Below, piece after piece: positions 1 to 10,312 of a stretch of 64,000 nucleotides of DNA. The notes beneath the pieces are model-generated. The model was not told where the DNA came from. It saw only the letters and a list, made by a program, of their open reading frames with translations, and did not search any database. The stretch comes from Armigeres subalbatus (lineage: Eukaryota > Arthropoda > Insecta > Diptera > Culicidae), in NCBI RefSeq assembly GCF_024139115.2, contig NC_085139.1, positions 15,657,284-15,721,283 on the forward strand. Reading direction: 5' to 3'. Position 1 is the first letter of the stretch. Each line of letters opens with the position of its first letter. A program made the position numbers and the translations under genes.

Positions 1-3000
1 GCCTCTTGAAAGGAGGCTTCCTGAGCCTCTTGAAAGGAGGCTTCCGAGGCCTCTTGAAAGGAGGCTTCTGAGCCTCTTGAAAGGAGGCTTCTGAGCCTCT
101 TGAAAGGAGGCTTCTGAGCCTCTTGAAAGGAGGCTTCCGAGCCTCTTGAAAGGAGGCTTCCTGAGCCTCTTGAAAGGAGGCTTGAGCCTCTTGAAGGAGG
201 CTTCCAGGCCTCTTGAAAGGAGGCTTCTGAGCCTCTTGAAAGGAGGCTTCTGAGCCTCTTGAAAGGAGGCTTCCTGAGCCTCTTGAAAGGAGGCTCTGAG
301 CCTCTTGAAAGGAGGCTTCCGAGCCTCTTGAAAGGAGGCTTGAGCCTCTTGAAAGGAGGCTTCTGAGCCTCTTGAAAGGAGGCTTCTGAGCTCTCTTGAA
401 AGGAGGCTTCTGAGCCTCTTGAAAGGAGGCTTGAGCCTCTTGAAAGGAGGCTGCCGAGCCTCTTGAAAGGAGGCTGCTGAGCCTCTTGAAAGGAGGCTGC
501 TGAGCTGAGCCTCTTGAAAGGAGGCTGCCAGAGCCTCTTGAAAGGAGGCTGCTGAGCCTCTTGAAAGGAGGCTGCTGAGCCTCTTGAAAGGAGGCTGCTG
601 AGCCTCTTGAATGGAGGCTGCTGAGCCTCTTGAAAGGAGGCTGCCGAGCCTCTTGAAAGGAGGCTGCCGAGCCTCTTGAAAGGAGGCTGCCGAGCCTCTT
701 GAAAGGAGGCTGCTGAGCCTCTTGAAAGGAGGCTGCCGAGCCTCTTGAAAGGAGGCTGCCGAGCCTCTTGAAAGGAGGCTGCTGAGCCTCTTGAAAGGAG
801 GCTGCCGAGCCTCTTGAAAGGAGGCTGCCGAGCCTCTTGAAAGGAGGCTGCCGAGCCTCTTGAAAGGAGGCTGCTGAGCCTCTTGAAAGGAGGCTGCCGA
901 GCCTCTTGAAAGGAGGCTGCTGAGCCTCTGAAAGGAGGCTGCTGGGCTTCTTTAGAGGAGGCTGCCGAGCCTCTTGAAAGGAGGCTGCTGAGCCTCTTGA
1001 AAGGAGGCTGCTGAGCCTCTTGAAAGGAGGCTGCTGAGCCTCTTGAAAGGAGGCTGCTGAGCCTCTTGAAAGGAGGCTGGCGACCCGCCTGAAAGGAGGC
1101 TGCCGCGCCTCTGGAGAGGAGGCTGCTGAGCCTCTTGAAAGGAGGCTGCTGAGCCTCTTGAAAGGAGGCTGCTGAGCCTCTTGAAAGGAGGCTGCCGAGC
1201 TCTTGAAAGGAGGCTGCTGAGCCTCTTGAAAGGAGGCTGCTGAGCCTCTTGAAGGGAGGCTGCCGAGCCACATGAAAGGACGCTGCCGAGCCCCTTGGAA
1301 GGACGGGGTTAAGCCTCTTGAAAGGAGGCTGCCGAGCCTCTTGAAAGGAGGCTGCCGAGCCTCTTGAAAGGAGGCTGCCGAGCCGCTTGAAGGGGGGCTG
1401 CCGAGCCGCTTGAGAGGGGGGTGGCGAGCCTCTTGAAAGGAGGCTGCGGAGCCTCTTGAAAGGAGGCTGCCGAGCCTCTTGAAAGGAGGCTGCCGAGCCT
1501 CTTGAAAGGAGGCTACCGAGCCTCTTGAAAGGAGGCTGCCGAGCCTCTTGAAAGGAGGCTGCCGAGCCTCTTGAAAGGAGGCTGCCGAGCCTCTTGAAAG
1601 GAGGCTGCTGAGCCTCTTGAAAGGAGGCTGCTGAGCCTCTTGAAAGGAGGCTGCTGAGCCTCTTGAAAGGAGGCTGCTGAGCTCTTGAAAGGAGGCTTCC
1701 GAGCCTCTTGAAAGGAGGCTGCTAAACCTCTTGAAAGGAGGCTGCCGAGCCTCATGAAAGCAGGCTGCCGAGCCTCTTGAAAGGAGGCTGCTGAGCCTCA
1801 TTAAAGGAGGCTGCTGAGCCTCATTAAAGGAGGCTGCCGAGCCTCTTGAAAGGAGGCTGCCGAGCCTCTTGAAAGGAGGCTGCCGAGCCTCTTGAAAGGA
1901 GGCTGCCGAGCCTCTTGAAAGGAGGCTGCCGAGCCTCTTGAAAGGAGGCTGCCGAGCCTCTTGAAAGGAGGCTGCCGAGCCTCTTGAAAGGAGGCTGCTG
2001 AGCCTCTTGAAAGGAGGCTGCCGAGCCTCTTGAAAGGAGGCTGCCGAGCCTCTTGAAAGGAGGCTGCCGAGCCTCTTGAAAGGAGGCTGCCGAGCCTCTT
2101 GAAAGGAGGCTGCCGAGCCTCTTGAAAGGAGGCTGCCGAGCCTCTTGAAAGGAGGCTGCCGAGCCTCTTGAAAGGAGGCTGCCGAGCCTCTTGAAAGGAG
2201 GCTGCTGAGCCTCTTGAAAGGAGGCTGCTGAGCCTCTTGAAAGGAGGCTGCTGAGCCGCTTGAGCGGCGGCTGCGATCTATCCTGTAACGAGGCTGCCGG
2301 GCCTCTTGAAAGGAGGCTGCCGAGCCTCTTGAAAGGAGGCTGCTGAGCTTCTTGAAAGAAGGCAATCGATCCTCTTGAAAGAAGGCTGCCGGGCCTCTTG
2401 AAAGGAGGCTGCCGAGCCTCTTGAAAGGAGGCTGCCGAGCCTCTTGAAAGGAGGCTGCCGAGCCTCTTGAAAGGAGGCTGCCGAGCCTCTTGAAAGGAGG
2501 CTGCCGAGCCTCTTGAAAGGAGGCTGCCGAGCCTCTTGAAAGGAGGCTGCCGCGCCTCTTGAAAGGAGGCTGCCGCGCCTCTTGAAAGGAGGCTGCCGAG
2601 CCTCTTGAAAAGAGGCTGTTGAGCCTCTTGAAAGGAGGCTGCCGAGCCTCTTGACAGGAGGCAGCTGAGCCTCTTGAAAGGAGGCTGCCGAGCCTCTTGA
2701 AAGGAGGCTGCTGAGCCTCTTGAAAGGAGGCTGCCGAGCCTCTTGAAAGGAGGCTGCCGAGCCTCTTGAAAGGAGGCTGCCGAGCCTCTTGAAAGGAGGC
2801 TTCCGAGCCTCTTGAAAGGAGGCTTCCGAGCCTCTTGAAAGGAGGCTTCCGAGCCTCTTGAAAGGAGGCTGCCGAGCCTCTTGAAAGGAGGCTGCCGAGC
2901 CTCTTGAAAGGAGGCTGCCGAGCCTCTTGAAAGGAGGCTGCCGAGCCTCTTGAAAGGAGGCTGCCGAGCCTCTTGAAAGGAGGCTGCCGAGCCTCTTGAA

Positions 3001-3008
3001 AGGAGGCT
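1..3008 (+). repeat. 23-bp satellite, block 1
   Basis: Tandem array of about 130 units that runs off the left window edge. Each unit is a 17-bp core GCCTCTTGAAAGGAGGC followed by a short spacer. The first ~430 bp use spacers such as TTCTGA, TTCCTGA and TTGA. The rest is mainly TGCCGA or TGCTGA, giving an exact 23-bp period. Degenerate units cluster near 930-1,110, 1,250-1,430 and 2,255-2,380. The core folds on itself (GCCTCTT / AGGAGGC around a GAA loop, one T-G wobble). The minus strand has no stop codon in any frame of the consensus unit, so long artificial reading frames appear. Nothing suggests that this is a conventional gene. Confidence 0.97.
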
Positions 3009-3525
3009 TTAAAATCCAATCCAAATCCAATCCAAATCCAACCCAAATCCAACCCAAATCCAATCCAAATCCAATCCAAATCCAATCCAAATCCAACCCA
3101 AATCCAATCCAAATCCAATCCAAATCCAATCCAAATCCAATCCAAATCCAATCCAAATCCAATCCAAATCCAATCCAAATCCAATCCAAATCATCCAAAC
3201 CAATCCAAACCAATCCAAATCCAATCCAAATCCAATCTAAACCAATCCAAACCAATCCAAACCAATCCAAACCAATCCAAACCAATCCAAACCAATACAA
3301 ACCAATCCAAACCAATCCAAACCAATCCAAATCCAATCCAAACCAATCCAAATCCAATCCAAATCAAAATCCAATCCAAATCAATCCAAATCCAATCTAA
3401 ATCCAATCCAAATCCAATCCAAATCCAATCCAAATCCAATCCAAATCCAATCCAAATCCAATCCAAATCCAATCCAAATCCAATCCAAATCCAATCCAAA
3501 TCCAATCCAAATCCAATCCAAATCC
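3009..3525 (+). repeat. CCAATCCAAAT microsatellite (10/11-bp unit)
   Basis: Tandem array of the 11-bp unit CCAATCCAAAT with an internal stretch (about 3,190-3,330) of the 10-bp variant CCAATCCAAA. It begins where satellite block 1 stops and ends exactly where a broken Feilai SINE starts. Both strands have open frames here only because the unit lacks stop codons. Low-complexity DNA without coding support. Confidence 0.95.
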
Positions 3526-3677
3526 AGGCTAACACGATGATACTTTTATGCCCAGGGAAGTCGAAACAATTTCCAATCCGAAAATTTCCTAGACCGTCAC
3601 CGGGAATCGAACCCAACCACCCTCAACATGGTCTTGCTTTGTAGCCGCGCGTCTTACCGCACGGCTAAGGAGGGCCC
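3526..3677 (-). mobile_element. Feilai-like SINE, 3' part missing
   Basis: Reverse complement of the tRNA-related head and middle of the Feilai-type SINE. It starts GGGCCCTCCTTAGCCGTGCG, has a Pol III B-box-like GGTTCGATTCCCGGT, and continues to the TCGTGTTAGCCT segment. The normal 3' body and (AAG)n tail are absent. The break joins directly to the 11-bp microsatellite, which suggests that the array expanded from, or recombined into, the SINE. Confidence 0.85.
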
Positions 3678-4311
3678 ACCACGTCACTTATAAGCAATAA
3701 ACTGATCTCTCCATTCCTTCCAACGAGAACTGGTCAACTAGCCCCAGATTCACAAAACGGAGTAATGCTTAGGTATATGAAAAATAGTATTTTCATATCG
3801 AATTAGAATGATTTTTTTGAATTTAATTCAAAGATTAACTAAGCAAAATGTTTTTAATTCAAGATTAACTGAGCAAAATGTGAACGCAATCTAGTAGTCG
3901 GTAGTTACCATAGCAACGATTTTTCCGAATATTTTTCCCTCCAAATAGATTGTGATAAACATTATACCTAGGGTGACCATATGGTATTCTAAACGAGGAC
4001 ATGTCCTACTTTTCAATTAAAAATCAGATGTCCTCCTTTTACGCTAAAATGTTCTCCTTTTCAAATATTTTGAAAAACATGTATAATTATTAACTTTTTC
4101 TGTAGAAATTTTAGCTTAATAAACAATACTGCAACATGTTCCTAATAAACAATACTGCAGAAATCCATTCGCAAATTAATGGCTGCACAGTTTTGCGTTT
4201 GTTTTTGCTTTCTACCTTAAAATATTTTCCATTAAGTTTTCAAAATCAATATCGAATATTAAATGCGTGAATTACAGTAACACAAGTGTCGAAAATATCA
4301 GAAGAATCGGA

Positions 4312-4458
4312 ATTATGAAAAATGGATTAGGAAGAATGCAAATGCTCCTCAAAATTATCTACAAGTAAATTCCCATCGGGGGAGGGTGGGGGGTGTGGAA
4401 TTTACTTGTAGATAATTTTGAGGAGCATTTGCATTCTTCCTAATCCATTTTTCATAAT
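4312..4458. repeat. 62-bp inverted repeat with G-rich loop
   Basis: Left arm 4,312-4,373 and right arm 4,397-4,458 are exact reverse complements. They are separated by a 23-nt loop containing GGGGGAGGGTGGGGGG. The structure lies just 5' of the Feilai at 4,471, inside that SINE's apparent target-site duplication (AATTCCCATCG at 4,368-4,378 and 4,761-4,771). This implies that the right arm was created during the SINE insertion or its repair. Confidence 0.9.
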
Positions 4459-4470
4459 CCATTTTTCTTG

Positions 4471-4760
4471 GGGGCCCTCCTTAGCCGTGCGGTAAGACGC
4501 GCGGCTACAAAGCAAGACCATGCTGAGGGTGGCCGGGTTCGATTCCTGGTGCCAGTCTAGGCAATTCTCGAATTGGAAATTATCTCGACTTCCCTGGGCA
4601 TAAAAGTATCATCGTGTTAGCCTCATGATATACGAATGCAAAAAAGGTAACTTGGCTTAGAAACCTCGCAGTTAATAACTGTTGTAGTGCTTAATGAACA
4701 CTAAGCTGCGAGGCGGCACTGTCCCAGTGTGGGGATGTAATGCCAATAAGAAGAAGAAGG
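4471..4760 (+). mobile_element. Feilai SINE, full length
   Basis: Complete tRNA-derived SINE: 5' GGGGCCCTCCTTAGCCGTGC head, B-box-like GGTTCGATTCC, body with TATCATCGTGTTAGCC, and a 3' end TGTAATGCCAATAAGAAGAA with an (AAG)n tail. Feilai is a well-known Aedes SINE family transcribed by Pol III and mobilised by LINE machinery. The flanking 11-bp repeat AATTCCCATCG is its target duplication, but extra DNA lies between the left copy and the SINE 5' end. Confidence 0.93.
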
Positions 4761-5516
4761 AATTCCCATCGATTTGCCTTTGGAGCGCATCACACGGCAC
4801 GTTTCTTGAATACGTGAGCCAAAGAGCAGCTGCCATGCCATGTCTAGATTGAAATAGAATCTGAGCAAATCTGAACAGCTGAGTTTCTTTAATCTAAATC
4901 TGAACAGTTTGGAATTTTTTCAGTTAATAACTTGGTTATTCAGTTAACGGTATTATTCTCATTAACATTCCATAATTCTCAATGGCATTCAAGAACAAAA
5001 TCTCCACTGGTCTATTAATCATCTTGTGTTCGGTCCTAATAGAACCTAATGTTCGGTCATAATTTATGCGATAATTAATAATAATAATTCATAATCATAA
5101 TTGTGTGCGATGAGTATGCGATTTTCTTGTTGAAATTCTGGCTGAAAATGCCAACATAATAATATTCAGCATTTTTCCACTGTTGATGTTCCACTATGTG
5201 CACTTATTCCCATTGATATACGATCTCTTGTTTGCTGGGTTGCCTCGACTTACAAAACTTCTTCGAATAAATTTTAATGTGCAAAGCTCTAACAAATATA
5301 ATATTCTTAATCATATTAAAAACTAAAAATCGATCGATGCTTTTTATGTCCCCCTTTTTAACCAAATGTCCTCCTTTTTCGTTACAATTCTAGTAAATTG
5401 TCCTCCTTTGGAAAAATTTCATATGGTCACCCTAATTATACCTTATATTTAGTTACAAGAAACGGACTAGAACGTTCCTAAAGTTCCCTACGTTTCTTTT
5501 TAGGAATTTAGAGCTA

Positions 5517-5600
5517 AGCAGAATGGATACGTTTGCGTGCGTTTTGACAGTTTTGCCATGGGAAAACTGTCAAAATGCATGCAAACGTATCCATTCTGCT
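5517..5600. repeat. 84-bp near-perfect palindrome
   Basis: Two 42-bp arms (5,517-5,558 and 5,559-5,600) meet with no spacer at a central CCATGG and differ at three positions. The outer ends are AGCAGAATGG / CCATTCTGCT. It could extrude a cruciform, or it may be a very small foldback MITE. The 63-codon frame starting at 5,523 crosses it and is not supported as a gene. Confidence 0.85.
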
Positions 5601-6492
5601 CCGCTCTTTAGATTAAGGTTTTCTAGATCCTTCTATAATTCCGTAGTTTTATTTTGGTTCCATACACCAAGTCGTTCATTTTTATTGAACACACATCACT
5701 TTACGTACCTTTGACTTGGTGGACTAGATTTTTTTCTCAACACCGATTCAACCTTAACATTTTTCATATTTTCTATAGACACAAATGCACATTTCATTCA
5801 ACTTAACATCACTCAACTTTAAAAAAAAATACTATATTGGTTATATAATTACCGATCCCATTTTTTTTATCCAATGCTGTATGCTAATCACTAAGCAGCT
5901 TTTCCGCCTTTATCCGTTCGAAACTAAAAAAAAACACTCGTCGCCAAATGTAGGAGCTAAATGAAACTCACGTGTGCGTTGCTTGTCAGTCGAAATCCAA
6001 GAGAGATTTTATTAGGAACTCAGCTGCTACGATCATATTCAAAAGTCTTAGCCTACTATGATGTTTGCCAACAATTAAAATGCTCACACCTGCTCGAAAC
6101 ACTGTCCATTTTTAAATTTCAATTTGAACAATCGATAAATGTATTAAATTTAAAATTGAACTAACATATTTCTTTAAATCTAATTTATTCGAAAAAAATC
6201 ATTACACATTGTATATTATCATATGCTACCTTCAAATTTCGAAATTTGTATTGATTACTTCAGAATGCACATTGCATGCTCTCTATAATGAAGAGAAAAT
6301 ATTGAATTCATAAATTGTCTTGAATAGTTCTAGGGTACTTAGACCTCTCTAGCCTCTCATTTTTCCGACTTTAAAAAAACCCTTCCATACTCATCGACAT
6401 GATAAAAAATATTCGCTGCCGTGAATTATTCTCATGAGGCGCGCGTCAATTCATGTTCATCGGTAATGGCGCACGGGTCAAATTGTAGGAAT
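5601..6492. other. AT-rich DNA, nothing recognised
   Basis: About 0.9 kb of AT-rich sequence with homopolymer runs between the palindrome and the next SINE. Short frames such as 5,961-6,164 have no recognisable motif and noncoding-like composition. I see no RNA gene or repeat family here. Confidence 0.6.
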
Positions 6493-6503
6493 ATTCAAAA
6501 GTT

Positions 6504-6804
6504 CTTCTACTTCTTATTGGCATTACACCCCCACAGTGGGACAGAGCCGCCTCGTAGCTTAGTGTTCATTTAGCACTTCCACAGTTATTAACTAAGCAGT
6601 TATTAACTAAGTTTCTAAGCCAAGTTACCATTTTTGTATTCGTATATCATGAGGCTAACACGATGATACTTTTATGCCCAGGGAAGTCGAAACAATTTCC
6701 AATCCGAAAATTGCCTAGACCGGCACCGGGAATCGAACCCAGCCACCCTCAGCATGGTCTTGCTTTGTAGCCGCGCGTCTTACCGCACGGCTAAGGAGGG
6801 CCCC
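6504..6804 (-). mobile_element. Feilai SINE, full length
   Basis: Reverse-complement Feilai copy running from the (AAG)-type tail (TTCTTCTACTTCTTATTGG on the plus strand) to the head ending GGAGGGCCCC. An 11-bp direct repeat ATTCAAAAGTT at 6,493-6,503 and 6,816-6,826 is the likely target duplication, leaving about 11 nt of extra sequence beyond the SINE 5' end. A short internal duplication (AGTTATTAACTAAGC twice) distinguishes this copy. Confidence 0.92.
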
Positions 6805-7049
6805 GATTCAAATTAATTCAAAAGTTAATCATACGTAAAAATCACTCTTCAACAATATTAACAACATATTTCTTATTTCAAAAATACTCTTTCAGCTTTT
6901 TGCATGAAGATAAATCAATTAATGGGGATCTTTCACCGGTACTTTGCTTTTTTTGTGTAGAAATAATCCTAAACGTGAAGTTTAAATACAGTTTGTCTTT
7001 CTTGTCATATAATTGGTACGAATTGTCTGAATATCTTTCCTATCAGTCT

Positions 7050-8480
7050 AAAATCGAAACAAAATGAACACACTCCCGACCGAACAGTCCTCCGAAAAAC
7101 GTGCCAACCACTATCTCGAATGTTTTGTGCAGCGGACAATCACCCTCCACCCACTCCCAAAAGAAAATCCATCTCCGAAGAAACACCATCCGATATGGGG
7201 ACAAAATTTTCCCGAAAACTTACGTCCGTCTTTTATTATGCTCCGGAGTGCATCTAAATATCTCCGGGCAAAGCCATTTCCCTGCGCTAGAGCACAAGAT
7301 TAGCGTTCCATTCCAGCGCAGAGTCCACCAACCGAACCGAAGGACAAAAGAGTGAACAACGCAATACAGCGGGCCGGGATGGGACGAGAGGTGTACCAAC
7401 CGTGTTTCGCCGTGTCCATCGCCGCCGTGTGCGTCGTCGTTCTAAATGGGGATATTACAAAGACCGGCGAGGACGGCGAAAACCGAACGGTAATAATGCC
7501 ACTACCACCGCCGCCACCGACCAACGAACGACAAGCCCGGGATAATCTTTATGGACGGACGCGGAAGATGAAGGAACATACCTTCCCATGCTGGCTCAGT
7601 CCGTGTGACCAAAGGAGCAGCACGATGCGATGCTGCCGTTGCGATAGTTGGAAACGTGACGGCGAATGGCAGTTTCGCCGAGTTGTGCGCCACTAATATG
7701 ATCCCAGTCTAGTAGTCGGTGCCATGGCCGTCGTCGTCGTCGTCGTCTACTTCGATGAAGATGAGATTGTTCCTCCTTTGTTTTCGGTGTATCGAGCGCA
7801 GAATGCGACGACGAAGACCACTCTGGGGCAAAACGAATAAAAATGGCTCTTAAAGGATCTATTATCAGGATCGTAATTTATGAACAACTTCCTGGAGTAT
7901 AAATTTTATATTCGTTATTTGTTTTGCCTTTGTTAATGATTATAACCACAGCTGCTGCAGATGTTCCAGTTTCTCTCCGGCTATGCAGAGTGGTTGCCCT
8001 GCCCGTATCTGGAGCGTGTGTTGTTTGCTCGAACGGAAGGAAGGATGATGCTTAAACCACTCATCGCACATACACACGAACACACGGTTCACATAGCTCC
8101 GGATCCGGCTCCGGTATTTGTTACAACAAAGAAGTTTTTCGGGAAGTGGGAAACGGCGAAGAAGGGATGAACGGTCGGTGGGCGATTCAGTGTGGTGGGG
8201 ATGATACCCGTATTCATAGGACCAGGACCAGGAGCGTGTCAATTTGCCTGCCCGAATGAATTGACTGTACGGCCACATAACATAAGCTTCTTCGTCTTCC
8301 GGAACTCCGTACGGCTAATGAATGTTGGGATGAAACGGAACAGGATAAGGGTGGAGAACAGGCGGCCGGGTGTGGTGTGGGAGGAAAGGGTTCAAACCGC
8401 TAAATGGTTGATTGGAGGAGGGAAACTCAGTTTACTGCCAGCAGAGTTGAGAAACTTCCTTATTCCCTGCTTTTGAGCTG
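7050..8480. other. GC-richer unique island 1
   Basis: Clearly less AT-rich than its surroundings and free of the repeat families seen elsewhere. It has overlapping frames on both strands (for example 7,352-7,696 plus and 7,940-8,278 minus), none with a domain or splice structure I can support. It contains a (GTC)n run at 7,728-7,747. Such islands between transposons are candidates for conserved noncoding or regulatory DNA, or unrecognised exons. Confidence 0.5.
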
Positions 8481-9570
8481 TGAACTAGAAGACGAAGACT
8501 AGGATTTTTAAAACACTTCTTCGGGGATGCACACGTTGAGAGGGGGAATATGAACAGCGTTTCCTTCGGTTCGGTATCATTCTGGCAGGATGCTATTTAA
8601 AACATATTAGCCTCAAGCGTGTAAGAAAGAATGGGGTTTGTTGGTGTTGTTTCCTGCGAAGGGGTGGAAAAGAGGAAGGCAGGATTTGATACCTACCTGC
8701 ACACTCTCTCGAAAAACATTAATTGATGGTGATAACAAGACCCTCTTATTCTGCAGAATATTTAATGACTTTGCATTTTCTTCTTCCGAAAAAGGGTTCT
8801 TTTGGAGATACGAGGGTGTTTGGATAGATTTGCTAGCTTTCCAGAAGCGGACCGGTGGAGAGCATCTTTGCTGATTACACATGTTTAATTAGGTTAGGAA
8901 TGATGGTTTTTTGTTATGAGCAAAAAAGGTTATTTCAAGCCTTATTGACTTTTCTCTGAAGGACAAATTTGGAAGTTGTGATACATAAATGATTTCGACA
9001 GCTAAGCGACAAATGTACAACCTGTGCAAAACATGGAGAAAAAAGAAACGATCGGGAAAATTGATAACGACAAGGCAGAATAACTATGACATTAAAAATG
9101 CAATAAAAGTGCGAAAAACGGAGCAAATGAAAAGATGATAAGATGAGAAAAGGAAAAGTTAGATGATCTAGAATGTGTAAAGTAACCGGAGACGATAAAA
9201 AGAGGGATGAAAAATCTGCAAGACAAATGGAAAGATGTGGAAAGAAAGAGATTAAAAACCCAGAACTGAATGACAGTTCGTTTCTTTTCATTTCTCATCT
9301 AGCGAGAATTAATAAAGGGATAGATAGACTATGAAATTGGAGAACAAACGATTGAAAGGAGTCGACAATTGAAAGAACGTCGGGAAGAAATGTCAAAGAA
9401 ATGTTGGCGGGTTCCATTTCAGTGCCAGTTGTGATGCCACCAGGCCGGAATTACAAAACGTAGACATCGGTTGATGAGTACATGCAGCTTCCGCATGATC
9501 TCTTCTGATACATACCGCATTTCAGTAGCATAGAACAATACAAATTTCCGGTTTAATAAAAAGGCGAATT
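8481..9570. other. AT/purine-rich DNA, nothing recognised
   Basis: About 1.1 kb. The stretch 9,000-9,400 is strongly A/G biased on the plus strand, which opens a spurious 118-codon frame rich in Ser, Phe and Leu on the minus strand (8,935-9,291). No gene, tRNA or known repeat recognised. Confidence 0.6.
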
Positions 9571-9574
9571 ACTT

Positions 9575-10135
9575 TACCGAAACGGTCATTTGGCCGAACA
9601 CCGTTTAGCCGAACAGTTGAAATTCGTGAAAAGTGAAAATAAAAAGCGAAAAATTCGAAGTGAGTAGTGCGAAGTAAGAAGAGAGTAATGAGAATTGAGT
9701 AGTGAATATTAAGATGTGAGAAATGAGATGTTCGCAGTGAGAAGTGTCAGTATACTTATCACTATAGTGAGGAGTGAAATTATGTGAAATTAGGTGCTCA
9801 AGAAAGTAGCTAGCGTTGAGAATTTTAAAAAACTTAGTAGTGAGAAGTGGAAGATGAGAAGTGAGAAAAAACTAGTGAGAAATTAAAATCGGTAGTTGAG
9901 TATAGCGAGAGAGGATAGGAATAATGAAGAAGGGAGAGGAAAACACTTCTTACTTTTCACTCCTCACTTCTCACTTCGTTCATCTCACTTTACATTTTAC
10001 GCATATAACCTCTCACATCTGACTTTTTTTAACACACATCTCACAATTCAATTCTCACTTCTCGCTTTTCGCATCTCACCTCACACATATCACTTATCAA
10101 ATCTCACATTTTACTTCTCACTCCTCTAATTAAGC
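9575..10135. repeat. GGCCGAA/GTGAG repeat, copy A
   Basis: Starts with ~20-bp phrases of the type CGGTCATTTGGCCGAACACC, then passes into GTGAGAAGTGAG-like runs and their reverse complement CTCACTTCTCACTTC. This is the architecture of four other copies in the window. The right edge lies 180 bp from satellite block 2. Confidence 0.75.
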
Positions 10136-10312
10136 GCTTCTCAACCGTTTTCTTGAGAAGAACACCTTCACTTTTTTTGCAATTATTGAGATACTATCTT
10201 TTTTGCAGTAAATGAAAATAAGTGTAACCCATAAGTTATATAAAAATTGAAACTAAAAATTACCGGCATATACATCTCTCCATAAAGTTGGCTGAAACTT
10301 TCAATATTCCAA

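Larger units (their letters stand above)
3969..5434. mobile_element. Non-autonomous hAT-like element
   Basis: Terminal inverted repeats start TAGGGTGACCATATG at the left and end CATATGGTCACCCTA at the right. The element is bracketed by identical 8-bp duplications ATTATACC at 3,961-3,968 and 5,435-5,442, the target size typical of the hAT superfamily. Subterminal TGTCCTCCTTTT motifs recur near both ends. There is no transposase-like frame. A Feilai SINE and an inverted duplication are nested inside (4,312-4,771). It would need a transposase in trans. Confidence 0.85.

Noticed and set aside
1..3008. AGGAGG as ribosome-binding sites
   Set aside because: It is part of the satellite core in nuclear mosquito-like DNA, with no bacterial genes nearby.
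3009..3525. Telomeric repeat
   Set aside because: The unit CCAATCCAAAT is not an insect telomere repeat (TTAGG), and dipterans lack telomerase repeats.
2278..3616. Trp/Gly/Asp-rich and Asn/Pro/Lys-rich frames
   Set aside because: Translations of the CCAATCCAAAT microsatellite and satellite, with no independent coding evidence.
8935..9298. 118-codon Ser/Phe/Leu-rich minus-strand frame as a membrane protein
   Set aside because: Arises from A/G-biased DNA, no conserved motif and an overlapping open frame alongside.
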